In this document: positions 31,496 through 43,228 of the stretch, in pieces
Layout of the letters: each line of letters opens with the position of its first letter
How positions within the stretch are numbered: position 1 is the first letter of the stretch
NCBI GenBank assembly: GCA_947034885.2
Contig: OX344754.2
Coordinates: 18,494,501 to 18,558,500, forward strand
Origin: Thuidium tamariscinum
Taxonomy: Eukaryota > Streptophyta > Bryopsida > Hypnales > Thuidiaceae
DNA: 64,000 nucleotides
Direction: 5' to 3'
The notes under the pieces: generated by a model
Databases searched by the model: none
The model's input: the letters and a program-made list of their open reading frames with translations, nothing else
Told to the model about the DNA's origin: nothing
Position numbers and translations under genes: made by a program

Positions 31496-33302
31496 AAAAT
31501 GTGAGCGCTCCTAACTCCACCCTCAAGCTAAGAGTTTTTCACACGGGTCCTGTGTGTAATTGAGTTTTCTTTCTAATTGGGTGAAAAAGAAAGCCTTCCA
31601 AGCAATGAACTCTTTTAGTCACGTCTTTTGAGTGTTTCTAATCTAATTTCATGGTTATAATTCTTTCTATTCTATTCTAAAATTCAACCCAACGAGGCCT
31701 TATTCTATTCTATTCTATCAAATGATGTTACCTAAACCTAATTCCAGGCATTTGGCAAAAAGAAGCTTAACAGTAAAATAATGAGAATGAAAATCAAATG
31801 TGAGCGCTTTACCTTCTCTGCGTAAATCTCCATGGTCCCGTCGTCAAACATCATCATGTGTAAATATTCCCCTACGACCTTGCCATCGAAATCATCCCGG
31901 TTCTCCATCTAATCCATAATAATTCTCACGTTGTTGGTCAATTAATTCTGTCCTGATTAAAAAGAAAATTAAATGTTATGTAGTGCTTAATTTAATTGCG
32001 TAATTCTGTTAATTCCTAATTCCCCAGTAATTAAGAAATACTGCAATTTAATTAGTCTACCTAGTTTGGTTAGCAAATATTCTATTCTAACGAAATAAAT
32101 GAAAGTTAAAGGTTGGTTGTTTTAATGTTTTTTCCTTTGGTCCTAGATTAATATCCAAAATCCAAATTGATTTAATTATTTAAATCGGAAATTGACATCA
32201 AATCTTTTTCAAATCTAATTAATTTTTGAATTTGTGTTAATTTTAAAGAAATTGGTTGGCAATTTGTTTGTTTCCCTTTTGGCTTATTAGAATATTTTAA
32301 TCAAAAAATCATCTTCAAATCTTTTCAAATCTAATTAATTTTTGAATTTGTGTTAATTCTAAAGAAATTGGTTGTCAATTTGTTTCTTTCTTTTTGGCTT
32401 ATTAGACCTAATAAAACAAAACTAATAAAATCCAAACCTTCTAAGAATCTATTTAATGACTAGCTACCAAAGAATGTGGAACATTCCTAAAGAACGAGAA
32501 TATTAGTAATAGTGTTATTCCTAAAGAAATTAGTTTTTTATTCCCAAGGGTCAACCCCAAAGAATAAGAATCTAGTTCTATAGTATTATTCCAAAAGAAA
32601 ATCAATTGTTTATTGTAATTTGCTTCACATGATGGGTTTCGTCACCTTAATCTTCCTAACTACATCTTCTTCTCTCTCATTCTTGCTTAGTATGTTTTTG
32701 CAAGTTTTTTGTGGAGAGATGCGGCTATGGAGTTTAGGACATGTAGAAGATGATAAAGTATTTTGTGACTCCCAAATGTTGGATTTTAGTTTTAAAAACA
32801 AAGGTGTGGCGTCAACTGCCAACCATGAATGTTATTAAAATCCAAGTTTTTGGAGTTTCAAACCTACTGTGAGTCCCTGGAGTGCTCCCTGTCCTCCCCA
32901 GCAACCCTCGACTCTCCCCAACGACCTCCCGACTCTCCCCAGCGACCCCGGCTCCCTAGCGACCCACTCCCCAGCGACCCACTGGCTCCCGATACCCGGC
33001 TGGTCCCGTACAGCGGTGTGGCTGGTCCGCCCTTAAGTATGCTAGTCTGGTTCTTTAAACCAAATTCAAGTTGGAATCTTGGCTTATTTGGACATGCCTT
33101 TCAATTGGACATTCCTTATAACTTTGGTAAGAATTTTGGAAGTTCCAATTTGACAATAATTTAAGGATAGTCCCAGTGAGATTTTTGGGGAAATCCCTTT
33201 CCCAAGCAAGTATGACTTTAAAGATAAGGTCCCTCCAAATGTTGTGGGTTCAAAGCTCCGCCGTATCTTAAAGATTGTTGTATTTTGAGAGTTCTATTTG
33301 CA

Positions 33303-33421
33303 AAAGGAGGTACACATGACAGTGTTTAACCGAACTTTCACACTTTAAATTCCCAAATTTCTTAGTATTCCAGAGTTTTGTGGCTAAAGGAGGTACACAT
33401 GACAGTGTTTAACCGAACTTT
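33303..33421. repeat. 36-bp perfect direct repeat in LTR-B
   Basis: AAAGGAGGTACACATGACAG plus 16 further bases occurs identically at 33303-33338 and 33386-33421 (83-bp period). It lies downstream of the TATA box in the transcribed part of the LTR. Confidence 0.8.
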
Positions 33422-33678
33422 GGTACTCAACTTAGGAATGTCCAGTATCTAGTGTCTCAACAAATCAGTGCTCAAAAAGTGTGATCCAACGTATAATAGT
33501 GAAAATAAGTTGAAGGGGCCCTAAGCCTTCAAGGGTTTAATAATCGAACTAGAAATCAAAAACCTTGGCCAAGCACTTTGGTCCAAGGGATGCTCCGACC
33601 AAGTCGGTAGCACAAGAATGAAGAAACAAAGTGTCGGTGCACAAAAGAAAAGGGTTTCTGGCAACCTCGAGGGGGGCC

Positions 33679-33686
33679 CTTATATA
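33679..33686 (-). promoter_or_regulatory. TATA box of LTR-B
   Basis: TATATAAG on the minus strand in CGGGTATATAAGGGCCCC. It is the conserved LTR promoter position and would drive element M transcription toward ORF0 and gag. Confidence 0.6.
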
Positions 33687-35249
33687 CCCGTGGCCGGGCC
33701 CCTCTCGGTAATTGCTGGTGAAAACACTTTGTTACTTCCTACCCTAAACTACCCTAATGTAATTCCAAAATATTAGTTGTTTAATGGTGGAAATTTCAAA
33801 AAACATCCCCATTTGGTCAAAGAAATCTTGGCCAAATCAAATCCAAGATCTTAATCCAAAATATTTTGGAATTAATCCTAATCTACGTAGATATTTTGCA
33901 AATTAATCCAAAGTCATTTTGAAAATTGTCTTTCTTTAGTCCAAAGATGGCTTTTTACGCAAGAAAGAAATCTTGACCAAATCCAATCTTTGATTTTCCA
34001 AGAGATATTTCCAAAATCACTTCTAATTAACCGCAATTAACGATTAAAAAGTCAAACTAAGAGCTGACCCTCTCTATCTCTTAGGGAACAACTCGAAACG
34101 GAAAACCGTCTGCGCCATTGTCTTCAGAAGACCCCAATTAGCCTAAGGGACCTCTTACCCCTCACTCCTAGGCCATTTGCGCGCCCAAATTGGAATTACG
34201 GTAACTCCAATTAAAAGTCAAAAATCTAACTTTTAGGATTTGCGCATTTTGATGAATCTGTCAGGCCAGGGTTGTTAGGAATGTCCATGAGAGTAAGGAA
34301 TGACTCCTTATTTGCAACAATCGGACATCATTCGCTCCTGATACGCCGGTCAACCCGCCGCCAACTTGTAACTTCCAGTGAATTTCGATGTCGATGCCGG
34401 TTTTGGTAGTTGGGAATGTCGGAATGTCTTCAAACTTGACCGGGCGCTTCTTAAGCACACAAAAACCTATCCTAATTTTTAGTGAGATTTTACCGCATCA
34501 TATGTAATTTTTATGATTTTACGAACATTTCTATGTGCGGTTGACTTCTCATGGAGTCAACGTAGAATTTCGGAAAAATCCGAAATAAATTGGGTAGCAT
34601 CTAGGGCACTCCTAGATTCTTGGTGTAAGTCCCACGCAACCTTGCACCTTTCTAATTTTAGCAATTTGGAATTACTTTGCCCAATTGGACAATTTAATTC
34701 CCGATGTCCGGGAATCTTGGACAATTGTTTGATTCTTGTTCGCTCCTGGCATGCTCCTACCCTTGGAACACCTCTCTGTAGTCTTCAATCTCCAATCCTC
34801 CATCTTTTATCTCGTGAAATTCGAATTCTCCAAATCCATTGTAGTGGTTTTACTTTTTAAATTCAATTTATTCCAAAATTGAACTTAATCCCTGGTAACT
34901 CTTCTAGGCTCGTAGTAGACTCTTTTAGCTTAGTCGGTATGTCATGTGCATCCTTAAAAGGTTGACTTTGCATAGACAATTGCTAGGACTGACTAACTCT
35001 CTATTCCTTATTTCTCTCGGAATTACTAATTCTTCACATATACTTGCTTTGGAGACTTAGAATGATTCTAATTTCTAGTAATAGGAATTTTCCACCATCT
35101 AAGTTGGTTTTCTACCATTTTGGCATAGACTGACACCAAAACTCCCTCAACACTCTTTTTATGTCTTTTCCTTGAATATTTGACTAATTTTCGCTATTTA
35201 ATCGCGAAAAATGGACACAGAGTCCTGAGTGCCATCTCGAGGGCTCACA

Positions 35250-36790
35250 GGCACCTCAAATTCTTTGGTAAAGAAGTTAACAAAATGCACCCATCCAAAT
35301 TGAGAGTTGCTAAAGAAGATAGATTCTCTATTTCTTTTGGTAAGACAACCAAACTGGAACATCCCTCCAAATCTAGAGCATTCAAGGCAAATAAGTTTCC
35401 TACTTCTTTTGGTAAGGCCACTAAGCTTGAATACCCCTTTCAGTCTAAAATGGTCAATGAAGATAAATTCCCCACCTCTTTTAGCAATGCCACCAAGCTT
35501 GAAGACCCCAAATAGAGAGTAGTCAAGGAAGAGAGTTTCCCCAATTCCTTTGGCGATGATGTCAAATTCAAGCACCTTTTCAAACCTAGAGTAGTCAAGG
35601 AAGACAAATTTTCCAATTTCTCAGGCAATGCTACCAAGGTGGAACACCCACCTAAGAGGAAAGTAGTAAAGGGAGATAAGTTCCCTACTTCCTTTGGCAA
35701 TGCCACCAAATTTGAACACCCACTGAAATAGAGAGTCATCAAGGAAGATAAATTCCCAACTTCCTTTGGCAATGATATCAAACTCAAGCACCTTTTCAAA
35801 CCTAGAATAGTCAAGGAAGACAAATTCCCCAATTCCTTAGGCAACGCCACCAAGCTCAAACATCCACCTAGGAAGAGAGCAGTCAATGAAGATAAGTTCC
35901 TTATTTCCTTTAGCAAAGCCACTAGGCTTGAACATTCTTGTAAGTTTAAAGTAGTCAAGGAAGATAAGTTTCCTACTTCCTTTGGCAAGGCCATTAAGCT
36001 TGACTACACTTTTAGATTTAGAGCATGCAAGGAAGATAAGTTCTTGTCTTCTTTTGACAATGCCCCCAAATTGGAACACCTTTGTAACTCAAAATAGGTC
36101 AATGACGACAAGTTCCCTACTTCCTTTGGCAATGCCGCCAAACTTGAAGATTCATTCAAATAAAGAGTAGTCAAAGAAGATATATTCCCCAATTCTTTTG
36201 GCAATGATGTCAAACTCAAGCACCTTTTTAAATCTAGAATAGTCAAGGAAGACAAATTTCCCAATTCCTCAGGCAATGCCACCAAGCTAGAACACCCACC
36301 TAAAAGGAGAGTGGTTAAAGAAGATAAGTTCCCTATTTCCTTTGGTAAAACCACTAGGCTTGAACATTCTCTTAAGTTTAAAGTAGTCAAGGAAGATAAG
36401 TTCCCTACTTCCTTTGGCAAGACCATTGAGCTTGAGTGCATTCTTAGATTTAGAGCATGCAAGGAAGATAAGTTTGTCTCTTCTTTAGGCAATGCCCCCA
36501 AATTGGAACACCTTTCCAAATCTAAAGAAGTCAAAGATGACAAGCTCCCCACTTCTTTTGGCAATGCCACCAAACTTGAATACCCACATAAATAGAGAGT
36601 GTTCAAGGAAGACAAGTTTCCTACTTCTTTTAGCAATGCCACCAAGCTTGAACATTTGTGTAGATTGAGAGTAGCTAAATTAAACATGTTCTCCATGTCC
36701 TTTGGCAATGACATTAATCTTGAGCAAAAACTAAGATTGAGTCTCAATACACTGGAAGAAAGCTTCGTTTTTCCTCACAAGTCCAAAGAC
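35250..36790 (-). pseudogene. LRR domain (about 21 repeats) of an NLR-type protein, cut by element M
   Basis: One minus-strand frame holds about 21 leucine-rich repeats of 24 residues (72 bp), consensus L..LxL..CSSLVALPKEVGNLSSL. This repeat type is common in plant, especially moss, NB-LRR proteins and forms a ligand or effector-sensing solenoid. The first repeat follows 'SSSVLRLNLSFCSRLMS' near 36780. The frame is broken by TAG near 36002 and TGA near 35437, and is cut after 'LTSLPKNLR' by the LTR-B end at 35249. Longer blocks repeat at about 216 and 432 bp, showing expansion by unequal exchange. It has the same strand as the kinase/NB-ARC relic at 46.9-50.3 kb and could be its C-terminus across a TE-filled 10-kb gap, or the tail of another gene. 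Confidence 0.8.
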
Positions 36791-36799
36791 GTGGGTTGA

Positions 36800-39700
36800 T
36801 GTGAATTGAAACATTAGGCATGTATACCGTGAATGTCTAGGTAAATCCGTCAGAAATGACAAGGCAATAACACAAGGAAATCACGAAAAATATGTTGCGT
36901 TTTGGTAGAAACATCATAGTGAATAGGGCAATAATTTGGATAAATGGGAATTGGGAAAAAAACATGTCAGCGCACATCAGCGCCACATCAGTGCCACGTC
37001 ATCAGTTCCTACCACATCACTTTTTTTGCCCAGCCCATTGCTGATGTGGCCTATGACGTCATCGCAATTCACTTTTAAAAAAGATTGCAATATGCGTTCA
37101 TAGTCACGTTTTCTGTGACGGAACTATATTGTTTGTGATGTCCACAGTATCATTCTTACTTGGGTTTACAATTGTCATTTCATGTTTTGAATTACATGTT
37201 CTGATATCATATATTGAGACATTTTATTTAATAGCATGCTTTCACGAACGTGTTATTAGTTTAGTGCACCAATGATGAATATTGCTTCAAGTTTCAGGAG
37301 ACAATATTTACGACATTGCCACTTATTAATTGGTACAGCATTTGATAGCATGCAATTCATTCTATCCTACCAAACATAGAAGCAGTTCGGAAAACTTCTT
37401 ACATGTTGTTTGTTACATCACCATGATGAGAATTTGAAACATTTGAAACATGATTTTACATAGCAAGCTACGTATAGCACAATCTGTAGAACATCAATGT
37501 GAACTTTTCATGGGAAAAAATTGTGAACAAATGTGTTCATGTACATGTGAGCATTGGCATACAAAAAAGTCTATCAATGTCCACATTGAAACCACTGCTC
37601 TCCATTGCTAATGAAACACTCTGTGCAATAAACGAGGAGAAATTGGACAGCTTGGTTCTCCATTTGCTAAAACAACGTGACCTTGCTTGTACTAGACTTT
37701 ATCATTCTCTTAAACAACTGCAAACGGTTGCAACTCAGATTCCTACAGTTTTGCTTTCCACTGTAAATGGGCAATTTATCGAGCTTATGCTTTAGTTCAT
37801 ACTTTTATCACTATCATATAAACTTGAATGTCTATAGCTCCCTCACGTACTACAACTAGTGGTACAACGTCCAACAATTCACATACTAGGCCGGGCAGCT
37901 GCCTTCCCGTCCATGGCATCTGAGCATTGAAAATAGAGTGATAGGTAAGTGAGATCTCATGATGAACAATAACAACTGCTTCATTTCACTATTCACATTG
38001 AATTTTTTGAATCGTGAATGCCACCTATCATGCATTGCACATTGAGCATAATATTACCTTTAGGCACTTTCAAACAAATGAGTTCCAAAGGTATAGCCAT
38101 CTTCATGTAGGTCTTGCAATACACATCACAATGGCATGCACTCACTGTTAGACAATAGATTCCTATCATGCTTTTGTTTTGAAAGAATTGCACACTACAA
38201 GAAGAAAATTGGTCAAATTGACAGAAAAATTACAGAAGTTAGTCAACTTTGCCATCAATTTGGAGGAGGTGATTTGGACATTCAGTTGATAGAATCTTGT
38301 CACTCACTTGACAAAACTCTATCACTCACTTCACAAAACACTATCACTGAAAAGACAAAACTTTATTACTTGTTCAACACAAATCTGTTGTAAAAATTGT
38401 CAATTTCAATTTCCGTAATTGCAAACATCTCTAAATGTTACAATGAAGAACCACAAATTGCAGTTCCCCTCGCACAAATTAATGAGCCCCTAGAGAAGCA
38501 AATTTTTCACACAATTCCTGCTAGCTAGCTTGCTCTAGCTAGTACCAGCTAGGGTCGGAATATCAAGATTTAAATCTCTAATGTTGAAGTGTGGATTGTT
38601 CATGCTTCATTTTAACACTCTAAAAACCTAGTAAGCTAAAACGGCCATCTACATGTGCTCAACCTCTTGACTTCCAAGATACGAAAATCATTCCAGGCAT
38701 CTCCGCTACCTTTTGTTCCTAAATACGTATATATTGCACCTACTGAACATTGAATGTGACTAGTGGCCAATGGTAGATCAGATAGAAATCACACTCACCT
38801 GGTATTCCACCACCACAACACAACACTTGAATGTGTTGCAGCATTCCTTGCAGTCTTGTAGGACCACTTGTCTACATGCAGAAATTAAATGTCAGAGGGA
38901 AGAACTCATAGTATTTACCCCAATTTCAATGTGATTCAGAGAAACGAAACATTATGCCCTAACCTCTATATCATTAAGTTTTTCACTATGTGGAGACATT
39001 GATATAGTTCACTTCAACTGAAAATGAGCTGGCATGAAAAGGGTTCATAACTCAACAGGTGACTTACTTTCAACCCTAAGAGTCTTGTGAACTTCTTACT
39101 TGTACTTTCACCGCTTTTATAAAACAAACATGTGAATTGTCTGGTGAATATGCCTTTCAAAGGATACTGTTACTCACTAAACCCTACACTAATATCCTAG
39201 TCTAATAAATCAAGAAAATAATATTAAGTTGACAATGTTCAATGACCTTACTTGAGAAACAAAACAAGCAAAGACACCACCAATTGGAGAGCACAAGTCT
39301 CCAAAAGCAACTTGTACATGTAAGGTGGCCCCGCGGTGGCATTTCCAGTTGGTTGTTAGTGCTGAAACAAAAGACAGTTTATACAATGGACCCTCCCTAT
39401 GAATCCATAAAACACCCCTTCTACATAGAAACCCTGTCACCAACTTAATTGAACTGTAGTACCAATAAATCTTCCATGGTTTAATTGAAGACAATGACCT
39501 AAAAACAAATTACTACTCAATAACACTATAAAGCCACGACAAAGTCAATCGTTAAAGGTGGCAGGATCAAGTGTTTCGGATCATGGAATCTAACTTAGCA
39601 TTTCCATTAGCTATCGGAATTCACAACTTGTCCAACTACCTTTCCAATTAACTTCCAAAGTTACCCCAACACCTTCATCACCATAAAGAGAGCATGACAG

Positions 39701-42100
39701 CTACCCGACGATGCAATTACTTTTATCACAATTGAACTACCTAGTACTTGGCGAACCCTACCAAAAAACACAAATAGTATTGATCCATAACTGTGTGACT
39801 TGGTAGTTTGGCAGAACCATAAATTCTTATGCTGAAGTACTTTTCTTGTACCAAGTAAAGATATGCATTCCTACCCCTTCCTTTTTGGAGCTCTGTGCCT
39901 CGACAGCACTATCTTGAATGAACAATTCATATACTGAAATCAAGTAAGACTAGCCTAACTAAGAAATTCACAAGCCAAAATAAGATCTGAATCCCCATAA
40001 ATTAAGTGCTCTTTCAAATCAAATCTACAATCACTACATGTCCAAATCAAATCTTAAGAATGGGGAAGTAAAAAAGAATAACCTTAACATTTGCACGCAC
40101 ATAACAATATTTAGGATAACAGCCAAAACAGAACAAAATGCCCGAAACATTGAGCTCTACAACATAAACTCACCGACATAACATAGCTCCTGTAAATTAC
40201 ACATTGCTAAACACTGATTCCCGAGTTATCAACTCAAGAAAATGTTCGTGTTGAACTGCATGCCACCAATGCTATTTCTAATACTTTCACGGCTCATTCC
40301 TCCAACAGGATGTTCGAAAGAATGAATTTGTCCATGAATTTCCTTGATTGAGGAAGATCAAACACAATTTCTGAACGAGGATACAACTTCAACTGCTGCT
40401 AAAAAAAAGAGGCCCAACAATTCAGTTTCTAACTGTGCCCAGTCATTTTGTAAGAAACCTACATCATTTTTGAATATTGCCACATTCCCAATTTTCAGGT
40501 AAAATACAACACTGACAGTAATTAAAGCAAACTAATTCGTGTAGGAAATAGGGAATCCAAAGGCCACAACAATTCTTGTTATTCTTTCCATTGAACTAAT
40601 TACGTGCAAGTACCCTCACATACTCAGTCCTTACTTCCATAAAAACAAGGAGTAAAGAAAGAGGAAAGCAAGGTCTAACCAAACCCTCGAAAGCTGAATC
40701 ATTATAAAAAAATCAAACTTGCTAGCTCTAGGGGTACTTATACATAAAATTGCTTGGTGACTAGAAGACAGAGACGTGTACTTGCCTCCATCAACTCTCC
40801 TTTCTACCATCGAATTGCCCACTGCCTACCAGAGCAGTTATCCACCTACATGTTTTTGGTGCTTATATGATTGCAATATTAGACAATTATGATAAATGAA
40901 GTCTATAAGTTTCATTGCAACTCTCAAGGTGGTTAGAAGTAATAAACTACATTTGAGGAATATATGAGTTCTAACTCTTCATAACATATTCCAAGTGCTA
41001 GATCTCTATCAAATTGGCAAAGAGTTAAAGTTACCTGGATTCCTAAAATAGTGAAAGAAGGAATTTCAAACTTGGCTCAAATGGGACTATGGGAGGACAC
41101 TTTTCAAGTACAATTTCTTCAGCTTCAATGCTTGGTAGCCCACAGTTCACTCTCATTATATAATCCTATGAAGTGTTAGTAGATAAGATGAACTCTTCAA
41201 TAGAGTGCCAAAATACTAGATCCCAATACTATTCATGAACCATCTAATGTAGTGAGTCTTGTCATTTACAGCTTTGATGATGACAAGCATTTTTGACACT
41301 CAACAAAACATGAATGCAGTGGTTCTCTTTATTGTAGACTCGTTCTAATCATGCATTGAAAGAAAATACACAATGATCTATACAATATAAACCAGATGTC
41401 GTACCTTTCCACCTGAAAATGATTTGATTTTCCAAAATTGAAGCCTCCTTCTCTAGAGCATAAACAGCTCAACCCATGGATGTTTGGTAAGATTGTGTAA
41501 CGCAACACCAAGACAAATCAGTGTACCCTGCCATGAACGTACGAGAAATGAAGTTCAAAGCTGAAATCTTATACAATGACATTTCTAAATCTTCAAGCAA
41601 CTTGGAGCATGTTGTGCCAAACCTCATGCACTCTTCCTAGCTTATTCACCTCCATAAACCACTTTGAGCCCCTCGGTTGAAACTCTTGAAACACAAACAC
41701 AAAGTATGTCAGATGCTAGAACTTGATTTGGAGATAAATTCGTTTGCTTTTCCACAACTCCGTCACTTGGTGCACATTCTGCACCATCAATGCCTTGCAA
41801 GTTAGTTGGTCTTATGAACTCCCAAGTTCATTACAAAACAGACCTAATCAATCCCAACTTACTTTGCAAATATAATATCATGACATTCTTTATGAAACTC
41901 ATGCCCAATTGAAAAACCCAACCAGCTGACAGAAATTGAAATTGGTTGTTCCACATCAAGTCAAGACATTTACCAATCACAAGGTCTATCACAATTTTCC
42001 GCTTCAGTTCTTAAAAATCCACTGCCTCTTTGTCACGAAACCCTAAATTCATCTCCTCATGGCACCAAAATACTCCACTACTAAACTTCATTTCTAATTG
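36800..42100. other. AT-rich interval with no confirmed gene
   Basis: A block at 36960-37080 repeats CACATCAG and CCACGTCATCAG motifs with partial dyad symmetry. Some minus-strand stretches look exon-like by splice signals (for example 38816-38880 with a CAG|GTGAGTG donor; 39244-39370 with a GTAAGG donor; about 41610-41695), but I cannot connect them in phase or assign a family. If the LRR block and kinase relic are one gene, this is its intron. Confidence 0.35.
38193..38212 (+). mobile_element. Possible CACTA element terminus
   Basis: CACTACAAGAAGAAAATTGG matches the usual CACTACAAGAAA tip of plant CACTA transposons. I found no convincing partner end or 3-bp duplication, so it may be a relic or chance. 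Confidence 0.25.
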
Positions 42101-42152
42101 ATTTTCATTTTTCATGCAAGATGACAAGCAACAAAGGAGAAGAATGACTTAC

Positions 42153-42365
42153 ATGGGCTTCGGAAATGCGAAGAGCCGACTCAAAAGTCAAAACACTCGA
42201 TGGATGCTTCAAGCATGGAAATGAATGAGATGCGCCTGTACTTGCAAAGTATGCTACTTTGCTCAGATCAAAAGCTTCCTCTCTCACTCTCATCCATGAA
42301 AAGCAACCACTGTCCCAATTTTGTTGCATTGGAAATGAGTTTGAGTAGACAAAAATTTGTTGCAT
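42153..42365 (-). other. Possible exon of an unidentified gene
   Basis: A minus-strand frame of about 70 codons reads 'MRVREEAFDLSKVAYFASTG' then 'HSSVLTFESALRISEAH'-like sequence (actual order SFPCLKHPSSVLTFESALRI) and ends at a strong donor (CAT|GTAAGTC at 42152). Composition looks coding compared with the surrounding AT-rich DNA. No family is recognised and no matching next exon was established. Confidence 0.25.
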
Positions 42366-42895
42366 TCAAAGCTAGGCCATTTGTTTGTTTTCTTTGTAAA
42401 GCATTGGAACTTGAAATAAACTAATGAAGCTGTAGCGGCTACAATTCAAAGTTCACAAAACATCTGAAAGCATACCACAATCTTTAGAAATTTCTGAACT
42501 ATAAAAAATGGAATGAATCTTACCTAAACCCACTTTAGGAACTTAAAATACGAAAAAATAGAGATGCAAGTAGAGAAAGTTGTGCCCAGGAGTTATGTTG
42601 TGGAGTCGCAGCTTGCAGATTATGCTCATTCTAGCCCTCCCCGAACCGGATCCTTAAACCTAAAATTGAACAAGACAGAGGAGAAAGGAGAAGGCTGCAC
42701 ATTCTCCATGTATACAGAAAATGAAGGAAATGGCCGAATCGACAGAAATTGAAGGGCCAGGAAGTTTGTTTGTTGCTTTAAACAAATTTTCGTTAATTCT
42801 CTGTCATATAGGACACCATTTCCTTGCAACGCAACTCTGACAGGAACAAAACAGGCTTCGCTATCTTACTATGTCTTGCCTGCACAGAATTAGGA

Positions 42896-43228
42896 AGAAC
42901 TTTTGACTCAAAAATTTGAAATGGAATGATTAAAATCTTTTCACATAGATATAAATCTAATAAATCCACATCAAATTTAAAATTCCTAAAAAAAATTTTA
43001 AAGAAGATTTTTTAGCAACCCAGGCTAACCTCCATTCAAAGGAAACAACACATTATGTAATAACTTCTGAACCATGTAGTCAAAAGTTATGAAAACTATT
43101 GGGCCTTCAAGGTACTCATTGGACACATGTTGTGTGAAAATGTTGCTATCAAAAAAATCTCCATTTGTAGTGAGTTGCCCAAAATTGCTATGTTGTCAAG
43201 AGACACAGTTTAGGGCTTTTGGGATTAA
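42896..43228 (-). mobile_element. Truncated copy of the TTAA/CCCCTAAAGCCC inverted-repeat element
   Basis: Read on the minus strand it starts TTAATCCCAAAAGCCCTAAA and follows the left third of the element at 52768-53718: shared landmarks are TTTTGGGCA(A/G)CTCACTAC, TTTTCATAACTTTTGACT, TGTTGTTTCCTTT and GAGTCAAAAGTTCT. Similarity stops near 42896, so the right end is missing. Confidence 0.6.

Larger units (their letters stand above)
31500..35249 (-). repeat. 5' LTR of element M (LTR-B, 3750 bp)
   Basis: Read on the minus strand it begins TGTGAGCCCTCGAGATGGCA at 35249 and ends GGAGCGCTCACA at 31500, directly before the PBS. The start, the CTTAGGCTAATTGGGG...AATGGCGC block (about 34110-34150), the TATA box and the GCTTTGAACCCAC block (about 33250) match LTR-A and LTR-C in order. 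Its outer end lies inside an LRR coding frame, so GGCAC (35250-35254) is the expected target duplication; the partner is not in view. It includes a GC-rich GGGGAGAGTCG-type repeat near 32890-32990. Confidence 0.82.

Noticed and set aside
35198-35575. 125-codon ORF overlapping the LRR end
   Set aside because: Out-of-frame shadow of the LRR repeats running into the LTR.
38800-39400. Minus-strand exon-like pieces resembling LSD1-type zinc fingers
   Set aside because: The resemblance needs a frame change within one piece and lacks most of the Cys residues, so I do not call a gene.
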